NCBI GenBank assembly: GCA_024220525.1 | Contig: JAMYWO010000163.1 | Coordinates: forward strand, 80,794 to 94,391 | Reading direction: 5' to 3' | Length of the DNA: 13,598 bases | DNA from: Cochliopodium minus | Taxonomy: Eukaryota > Discosea > Himatismenida > Cochliopodiidae | Shown here: positions 1 to 7,606 of the stretch, one piece after another | Layout: every line of letters begins with the position of its first letter | Position numbering within the stretch: the first letter of the stretch is position 1 | Notes under the pieces: generated by a model | Database searches by the model: none | What the model was told of the DNA's origin: nothing | The model's input: the letters and a program-made list of their open reading frames with translations, nothing else | Position numbers and translations under genes: made by a program

Positions 1-31
1 TTTTTTGAATGCTTTAATTTATTTTATTTAC

Positions 32-562
32 ATTTTTCTTGGAGGTGAATATATCATTCAAAAATTCATCAATATCCTCATCTTTAGGCATCTCTTTCTC
101 CTCCTTCTTTTTTGGATCTTGATTTCCCTTTTTATTTTTGTTGTTATTGTTGGTTTTATTGGTATTCTCCTTCACATTCTTTATCTCATTTGATTTTCTC
201 TTTTTATTCGAATTGGATGGCTGAATAGGGGCATCTTCCTTCTTATTATTCTTTCCCTTTTGAACCTCTTGTTCCCCTCTATTTCTCAATTTCTCTCTGA
301 ATGATTCAGCGAAAGTTCTGAATCTGAGCTTCTTTGCATATCTTTTCATTTCTGTTGTGATGATATCATCGGCCTCTTGATTTTCAATTGAATCACTAAT
401 TAATTATTTGAGGAAAAAAGTTAGAAAGAAAGAAAGAAATTTTGATCGTTTTTAAATAAGGATTGATAGTTACAATTCTGAATCGTATTTTTCTATTTCA
501 TCTTCGTCAATTCTATCTTCCATCTCACTCTCATATTCATCTGATGATCTATCTGGATCCAT
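32..562 (-). CDS. Charged, low-complexity protein, possibly partial at 3' end
   Basis: Unrecognised protein. Exon 1 is 562-474 (29 codons plus 2 nt, very acidic, starting MDPDRSSDEYESEME). A GT-AG intron covers 473-396. Exon 2 starts at 395 and continues in frame through a basic stretch (MKRYAKKLRFRTFAESFREK), then a Lys/Asn/Glu-rich low-complexity region, then DEDIDEFLNDIFTSKK. A stop occurs at 14-16, but a good donor (GTAAAT) begins at position 31 in phase 0, so exon 2 probably ends at 32 and the gene continues off the left edge. The start ATG is preceded by nine A residues. The acidic head with Lys-rich body suggests a nuclear or nucleolar protein. The short D-I-D-x-(x)-DIF-x-x-KK motif faintly recalls DUF1764 proteins, but I would not assign that family without the missing 3' exon. 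Confidence 0.72.
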
Positions 563-854
563 TTTTTTTTTATTTTTTTACTTTTTAAAATATTTCTTTA
601 TTTATCAAATATAATCCACAAAACACAAATCTTTAATGTCTTGTTTTGATTCATGTGTTTTACTTGAAACAAAGTTTAATTTATGAGTATTTTTAAAAGG
701 AAGACTAAAATCTACTACAACAAATCAATTTTTTAAAAAAATATTAAAAAAAAATTAAAAAGTAAAAAAATGTTGATGATTGTTGTCAATTCTTTATCAA
801 GAATGAACAAATACAATAATAAATAATAATGATTTTTTTTTATAAAAAAAGATT
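563..854. promoter_or_regulatory. Intergenic: AFG1 3' flank and promoter of leftmost gene
   Basis: This 292-base spacer separates two head-to-tail minus-strand genes. It should hold the AFG1 transcript end (right part) and the promoter of the leftmost gene (left part). It is very AT-rich with several A and T runs. I see no open frame, RNA gene or convincing polyadenylation signal in it. Confidence 0.4.
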
Positions 855-3144
855 TCAAGAGGAAGCCAAAGGCTTATGAGGAGAAGTGAGATACTCCATA
901 GTCTGCATCTCAGCAAGTCTAGAAACACATCTCTTCCAAGCAAAAGCCTCTTCATGACCAGTACCCTTGTTGTCACTTATAAATACATTCTCTGGCTTGT
1001 CCACCGCTGAGCAAATTAGTTTCACTTTGTGCTCGTACAAAGAGTCTATCAATGTTATAAATCTACGAGCCCAGTTGAATTCGTGCTCTTGTATATGAGG
1101 AATGTCAACTATGAAAAAAATACAAAAAAAAACACTATTAAATACATTTTAAATAAATTTGTTTTTAAAAAATAATGATTATATCAATTTAAAAACAATA
1201 ATAATTTATAAAATAAAATAAAATAAAATAATTTAAAAATATAATTTATATTCACAATGAACAAAATCATATAAAAAATAAATCAATCATTTTGAATAAA
1301 TTTAAAAATTAAAATAAAAAAAGAAAAAAAAAATTCATGATACAAAAAAAAAATGAAAAAAATTTCATTGAGAAAAATAAAGAATTAAAATTTTATATTT
1401 TACCAATAAATATAGTATGAAATTGAGAGGCCAAAGCAATGTAGTCAGCAGCTCCTAGTGCTTGGGTACATAATTGTTGAAAACTGAAGAAAGCAATGTT
1501 ACGAGCAGTTTTGGAGACTTCCATCTTTCTTCCGTTAATGTCAATGTGCATCATACCTACTTTGTGTCCTTGTATCATTTCATCCCACATTTTATTTATT
1601 TGTGATGTACTTTGTTTACCTATTTAAAAAAATAAAATGTAATAAAATGTAATAGAAATAAAGAAATAAAAATAAAATAAAATAAATAAGAAAGAAATAC
1701 AAAAAATAATTAAATTTTGAATAAAACACAAAATAAAATAAAAATACCATTAAAAGTAAAAATAAAAAATTAAAAATCAAAAAAATCAAAAAATCAAAAA
1801 AATAATAATACCCAAAGGATAGTAATAAACTTTAGATGTAAAGGTTCCGGTGAAACGGTAATCAATTTGTGAGTTAATGTCATGAACAATAGAGCTTTCT
1901 TTTAAATCTTGGATGAAAGGTACGAACAAAGGTCTGTTCAAACCTCCCTTGTAGAGCTCTTCCGGAGCACGATTAGAAGTAGAGAACAAAATGACTCCTC
2001 TTTCTCTGAGTGCTGTGAAAAGTCTTTTCAAAATCATTGCGTCTGCAACATCTGTAACTTGAAATTCATCAAAACACAATAACCTAAATAATTTATTTAA
2101 ACAAAATTTTTAAAACTTTTATTTTCTTTGAATATTTTATTAATTATAAGGTAGCAGAATATTTTCAATTAATAATGTAATGTTAAAGATTAATTTACGT
2201 TTATATCAAATTAAAAATTTTCTCTAAAATATTTTGATTCTTATATTTTAATAAGAACTCACATATTTATAAATCATCACGAAAATTGATTTTATATTTG
2301 TTAATGCAATGTCCGTAAAAAAAAAATTTAAACAAAGGTTTTTTTTTTTTGAAAGAAAAAGTATTTCCTTTGAAGTGAATAATTTTACCAAAACTGTTTA
2401 CAAAGCTTGTCTGCTAACGGAGGAATAGGATCATGTTCATCAGCTTTTCTCTCCTTTATTCTCCAATGATGGATCTTCTTGTGAACGTCCAACATGAAAG
2501 CATTGAAGTGAACTCTCTTCTTTTTGTCTGTATTTATGTGATCGTAGAAAAAATCCATAAGGAAAGATTTCCCCGTGCCTACTTTTCCGTACATGTATAT
2601 GTTTATTTTTTCTCCTTCAAATTTCTTGTTTGTATTCTTTAATGTTCTTAAAAAATACATTATGAATTATAACGATCATTGATAATCATGTAAAGAAAAT
2701 TTAATTGATTTTATAAATTTTGAACCATGATATTATTCAATTATTTAATTAATCTCCTCTTTCAAATAAAAAAATTTTCTTTCAAAAATGTTACTTGTAA
2801 GTCTTTGATTGTTTTCCTTTGAATAGATTCATGAATGAAAACATCCCCGATTGCTCTTTTTCTTCATTATTATTTTCTATATTAACTTCCACTTCTTGAT
2901 ATTCATGTATTGGCTCGTATTCCTTAAGTTTGTGATATACACTATCAATTATTTCAACAGCTCTTTTTTGTTGTGGATCCTCTCTTATTTTCTTCTGTGA
3001 GATCAATTGATTATATGTTTCTATTGGGTTAGTTTTATATAATGAAGAATAATATTTGGGATATAAGAAGATATTTTTGGATGATTTGAATTTGTTGAAT
3101 ATCTTTTGTTTATTTTTCTTATTCTTCAAGAGATTGACAATCAT
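855..3144 (-). CDS. AFG1: AFG1/LACE1-family mitochondrial AAA ATPase
   Basis: Five exons on the minus strand: 3144-2795, 2646-2389, 2083-1812, 1619-1404 and 1108-855, summing to 1350 nt (449 aa). All junctions are GT-AG. The N-terminus ([20 protein letters not shown]) is basic and lacks acidic residues, consistent with a mitochondrial presequence. The family N-terminal segment follows ([10 protein letters not shown]..., about 39-78). Walker A is GKVGTGKS at 137-144 and Walker B is LLCFDEF at 204-210, followed by [20 protein letters not shown] at 236-240 and the Arg in GGLNR near 253 fit sensor and arginine-finger positions. The last exon has the family ending [17 protein letters not shown] and [12 protein letters not shown]. 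In yeast and animals AFG1 is a matrix ATPase involved in turnover of respiratory-chain subunits. Length and all motifs look intact. The divergent neighbour starts 294 bases upstream. Confidence 0.96.
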
Positions 3145-3438
3145 TTTTTTTTTTTTTTATTTTTTATTTGGAAGATATTTTCCTCTATTCTAACAAGATA
3201 ACCATCATCTTTATTGGTTTGTGAAAAAATTAATACTAGTTTTAAAAATATTAAAAAAAAAGATGTTAATATCATTTTAATATATTGAAAAGATTTGCCA
3301 TTTGAACTCATTCACTCCAATAACATGTCACCTTCCCATCATACTTATCACTTTTACTTTTTTTAAATATTCAAATAAAGAGATGTGAAAGAAAAAAATT
3401 TTTTTTAAATTCAAAAAATAATTAAAAATTAAAAAAAA
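3145..3438. promoter_or_regulatory. Divergent promoter region between AFG1 and the secreted-protein gene
   Basis: Two start codons face away from each other across 294 bases, so both promoters must lie here unless a gene has an unseen 5' non-coding exon. Both ends are A/T homopolymer. A less AT-biased core at about 3298-3360 includes a CCAAT pentamer at 3317-3321 and a C-rich stretch. The function of these elements is inferred from position only. Confidence 0.55.
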
Positions 3439-3504
3439 ATGCGTTTCATCACTGTTTTGCTTGCATTTTGTTTATTATTTTCAGTGTTTAATACCGCTCA
3501 AGCT
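3439..3504 (+). other. Signal peptide coding segment
   Basis: Codons 1-22 of the secreted protein: Arg2, a hydrophobic core from Ile4 to Phe17, then a polar region ending AQA, a good signal peptidase site. Almost the whole segment sits in exon 1, with the first intron three codons downstream. Confidence 0.85.
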
Positions 3505-6500
3505 GGAAATTCGTAAATAATCAAACTTCAAAATGAAATATTTTATTTTATTAAATATCCCTTCAAATTAAATAGACTCCAACAACTCTACAACGATATT
3601 AAAAGTGCCAATGGAATAAATGCACATATTGTTGGATCAGGTAAAAAATAAATTTATTCATTCTCCTTTATATTTTTTTAAAAAACTCACTTTTCTTTCC
3701 TCTTCAAGAAATTGCAACATTTTTGGATCTTGCTTTCCAAAACCAAAATTATACTTTCCGCAATGTTGCAACTTTTACTCTGACAAGTTCAGAATTAACT
3801 GTTAAAGGTATATCTTCTCGACTGATTCTTTTTAAATTCACATTTAACAAAATTATTTTTTCATATTTTTTCCACAACAAAATATTACAGCCGTTTTTCC
3901 TGTATGGGATTCTTATGTTAATGCTATCCTTGTTTTCAGCAATGCTACTTCCCTCGATCTTGATTTGACTTTTCAAGCAAATATTACTCAATTTGGAGGT
4001 ATAATTAATAAATTTATAACTTATTCGTAATTCAATATTAGTTCTCTATATATTTTGAACATATTTTATATTTGATATTTATGATAAATATGTTTAATAG
4101 GATTACAAGGAATCGTTGAAAAGGTTGCACCTAGTCAATGGACTAATGATTTGTCCCAATTGGTTATTGCAAATGCAATCATTTCATTTGAATTGAATAC
4201 CCAACAAACACAAGGATTGACTTTAAGTGGACAAATCAATTTGGCAGCAACTGGAGTATATGGACAAGTTCTTGTTGAATTCATCAAATCTTATGAAAAT
4301 CCTTTGGCTTTAACATTCACCTTCCCATTCAACACCGCAACCAAATCAGTGGAAACTGTCATTATGGGATTGCCAAAACAATTACACCTTGGAAAGGTTC
4401 AATTGAAATCTGTTGGTTCCATCAATTTCCACATTTGCTTGCCACTCACTTATAGTGTTGCAAATGGAATCTGGGGTAAATTAAAAAATATTCTATTTTA
4501 ACAATCAACTTTAAAATTTTGACATAAATCCAACCATTGTATCATTCATATTTGTATCATTATATTCACCATTCTATTATTTTTAGCAAGCAATCCTTGT
4601 CTCACCATTTCAAGCGGAATTGTTATCACTTGTAACTTGATCGTCCAAGCAGGAAATGAAAATTTGACCTTTGCAGCAACTGGAACCTTCCAAGAAGGAT
4701 CTCCAATCACATTGACAGGTAATCTCGAATCAGAATGGACCAAGCCATTTGGATTGAACTGGATCAACTTTTCCAGTGGTCAATTTACTGTTGAACTTGC
4801 TCCTCAACCACAAATCACTCTTACAGGTGATGGTGTTCTTACTTTTGATGCTAATTCCAACGTCAATATTGGATTGAGTCTCGGTGTTCAAGGATTCGTC
4901 TTCTCTATCACTGGTGTTCCTGTCACCGATCTTCCTGGCCTCTATCAAGCTGTATCTGGAAACACTCCACCACATACTTTGTCTGCTGTTTCTGTTCAAG
5001 GGACTGCTGGAATGGTAAAAGAAATTATTTTTGAATTTATTCAATAATTCATTCAATTATAGAAACAAACATTTCAAATATTATCTTAAAATTAACGTAA
5101 TCTCACCTTTAAATCTAATTAATTAAATTGAATAGACTGTTGCATCTTTCAATGAAGGACAATTTCAAGAAGGATTGACTTTAATTGCAACATCAACCAT
5201 TACTGATTCCTCTAGCGAATTGATTCAAGCTCAACAACAACTCCAACCTTCTGCAACAGCAGGATCCACCGAATTCATCTTCAAGATTTTCATCCCTATC
5301 TTCACTCCTACTCAACCTGTTGTCCTATCATTGTCCTACTCCGACAGCTTCCCTCTTCACACTGGATTGAACTGTAACTCTTACAGCATTGTCGCAACAA
5401 TTGGAGCTAGCAGTTTGGGAATTAACATTGATGGATCATTTGCAGTCCAACCACAAGGAAACAACCAACCTGTCACTTTTTCTTTGTCTGGAAACTTTGA
5501 TGTTGGTCATGCTATGACCCTTTCCGGTCAATTAACTTCTTCTTGGCCTGATGTCTTTGGAGCTAAATGGTTGACCATCACTCAAGCTTCTGCTACTCTT
5601 AATCTTGGGGCAATCACTTCCTCTGATGCTTTCAACATTGCTGCTACTGGTGTTATGACCTTTTCCAACTCTGTTGATACTGTTGCTTTGAACTTTCAAT
5701 CAGGAGATGACTTTACTCAATTTTGCTTTCAAGGATCTGTTGATGCAGTTTGGAACGTATCTGTTGTTGCTGATGGTGTTACTGGATCTCATGTCGATAC
5801 TGTTGGTGATGTTACCGTACAAGACAACGTTAAGTACAGTTTGGCAGTATGTAACTATGATGGAGGAGTTTCTCCTAACGGATTTACTTTGGGAGCGGTC
5901 GGTACTGTTGTCGATGGTCTCGCAAGAAGACTTGCACCGATTTCTCCAAACCAAATTCCATTCCTCTACTTTGACATCAACTTGTACATCCCATGCTTCA
6001 GTAAGGATGCAACTAACTTTCACTTCTACTTGGATCTCAAAGAACCCCTCGCACTCACTTCTCACATCACCTTTGAAGAATTCACCTTTGATTTGCAAGG
6101 AGGAACTGGAGGATTCGGAAGTCTTGAGATCAAATATCAAGCAAACTTGAACCAAAACCCTGCTCCTATCGGATTTGACGTAAAGGGTGTTGTCACTGAT
6201 ACTGGTACTATCACTTTGACTGGTTTTGAAACTGGACAATGGAACGATATCTTTGGAATTCAAGGATTCGATTTGAATAACGTTGATGCTGAATTGGCAT
6301 TCGGTGTTACTGGTTTGAACGACTTTGGTGTTGGATTCAACACTGTCATTGGAACCAAGACTGTCACCTTTGCTGGTAACTTGGCACAACCAGACTTTTA
6401 CAATTGCTTCATTGAAGGGTCTGTCGTTGCTGCTAATGGTTCCTTGATCTTGAACTTCAGCGATCTTTCCTTGTTGTGGAACAAGAACGTACCTGGACAT

Positions 6501-7116
6501 CAAATCAGTAAAAAAAAAAATTTTCATTTCTTTAAATATTTATTAATTATTTTTTTATTAAAAAAAAGATATGGCTACTGTTCCTAATGATATGGGACTT
6601 CAAAGTGCTTTCATTTCTTTGGCAGGTCAAAGTGGACAATTCGGGAGCTACACCTACGAAGAAGGTTTCCACATCAAAGCTCAAATGATCATGATTGACA
6701 TCACTTTCGCTGTTGACGTTGGTTGCCAAGTTTCTGGCTTGTCTCCTTCTTGCGACTTCAACGTTAACGTAAATGTTGACTTGAACGCTATGATTGCCGA
6801 ACTCAAAAAAGTTATTACCATGACTTCTCAACAGAAATATGGTGATCCAAACTTTGGTAAAAAACTTTTGTTATTTAAAAATAGAATTATTTCTTATTTT
6901 TAATTTTTTTTTTAATTTTTAGTCATTTGGAAATTGAAGAGTTGTGGTCTTACCCAATGGGCTACCTCTCTTCTTTCTCAAGGTGTTGATCCTATGTGGC
7001 AATTTGACTTTGAAATTATGGACAAGAATGTCAATATCAACTTTAGATCTGAGCTTCAAGATCTCGAAGGATCCTTCGAAAATTTCTATGACAAATACTT
7101 AAAACATTTGTTTTAA
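3439..7116 (+). CDS. Secreted 1000-residue protein with diverged tandem repeats, unknown function
   Basis: Nine exons: 3439-3512, 3576-3640, 3709-3807, 3891-3998, 4101-4475, 4587-5014, 5136-6507, 6569-6856 and 6923-7116. They sum to 3003 nt, all junctions GT-AG. Exon 1 encodes a signal peptide (MRFITVLLAFCLLFSVFNTAQA, likely cut after residue 22). The rest is beta-rich in appearance, with alternating hydrophobic and Thr/Ser/Asn/Gly residues. A repeated signature of the form L-T/S-G-x5-W-x3-FG-x(2)-W/F recurs around Trp291, Trp520 and Trp752, with a weaker copy at Trp129. Sequons include Asn60, Asn97 and Asn110. No transmembrane segment or GPI-type tail is visible, so secretion or delivery to a vacuole is inferred. 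Gln is almost always CAA and long exon 7 is rich in C-ending codons, which suggests high expression. I do not recognise the family; an extracellular or surface structural, adhesive or lipid-binding role is possible but unproven. Confidence 0.88.
4101..6507 (+). repeat. Diverged internal protein repeats in exons 5-7
   Basis: Comparable segments recur in the translated protein: LTGNLESEWTKPFG near residues 283-296, LSGQLTSSWPDVFG near 512-525 and LTGFETGQWNDIFG near 744-757, with a weaker match ending SQW at 129. Each is followed by a hydrophobic-alternating stretch; in the second and third a TG/GxxF segment and a CF-x(2)-GSV end follow (QFCFQGSV, YNCFIEGSV). A second marker, G-x-T-L (QGLTL, EGLTL, NGFTL, then EGFHI in exon 8), precedes or follows each signature. 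The last two Trp spacings are 229 and 232 residues. DNA identity between copies is low, so the duplications are old. Confidence 0.75.
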
Positions 7117-7606
7117 AAAAAAAGAATTCATCCTTCAAATTAAAGAATTTTCATAAACAACTTTATTTTTATTGACAATTACAAAACTATTTGAAACATT
7201 CTAAACTTTCCTTTAATCCATCTCCAGATAATGTTGAACATGGTTGAACATGAAAAGTTTGTTTTACAAATTGAAGTTTTAATTTATCATGTGTTTAAAA
7301 AAAAAAATTGAGGAAATAAAAAAAAATGAATTTACGTTCTTGATTTCTTTTGTCCTTCAAGATCCCAAATTATCAATTCAACACCGTTTCAATATTGAAG
7401 TTGATAGTAATACCCACGTAGGAATTGTGCTCTATAATTGAATTGAAAAGATTTCTTTGAAAAAAATTAAAGCAATTATTTACAATACTCCCCAATTTTA
7501 TAGAGGATTGTCCTTTTTACTGCATTACCTTGTCCTATCTTTTCAATTAAACAAGGATTTATTTCTTCCGATTAGATAATTTTAAAAAAAAAAATTGTTG
7601 AGATAA
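7117..7606. promoter_or_regulatory. Intergenic spacer, 3' flank of secreted gene and promoter of F-box gene
   Basis: This 490-base spacer separates two plus-strand genes. It is less AT-rich than the introns but has no frame longer than a few codons; an ATG near 7327 is followed by a stop five codons later. It contains a perfect 10-base tandem repeat (GTTGAACATG twice, 7233-7252) and a small inverted element AGGATTGTCCT at 7504-7514. No tRNA or other structured RNA was recognised. Confidence 0.45.
7233..7252. repeat. Perfect 10-base tandem repeat
   Basis: GTTGAACATG occurs twice head to tail with no mismatch. It lies 117 bases after the stop of the secreted-protein gene and about 350 bases before the F-box gene start. 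It could be a protein-binding site or a chance duplication. Confidence 0.85.

Noticed and set aside
5-193. Plus-strand 62-codon very hydrophobic frame
   Set aside because: It is the antisense of a Lys/Asn-rich coding region, which automatically reads as Phe/Leu/Ile.
4730-5056. Minus-strand 108-codon frame antisense to exon 6
   Set aside because: It is the complement of a supported exon with no independent evidence.
5707-6150. A 147-codon plus-strand frame inside exon 7
   Set aside because: It is out of frame with a well-supported repeat-bearing exon, is Leu/Ser-rich shadow sequence and has no own promoter or start context.
5700-6527. A 275-codon open frame on the minus strand
   Set aside because: It lies entirely antisense to exon 7 of the secreted-protein gene, has a composition expected from the complement of that codon usage, and shows no recognisable domain.
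7117-7606. Possible tRNA or small structured RNA in the spacer
   Set aside because: I found no cloverleaf-compatible arms, no A/B box pair and no extended inverted repeats.
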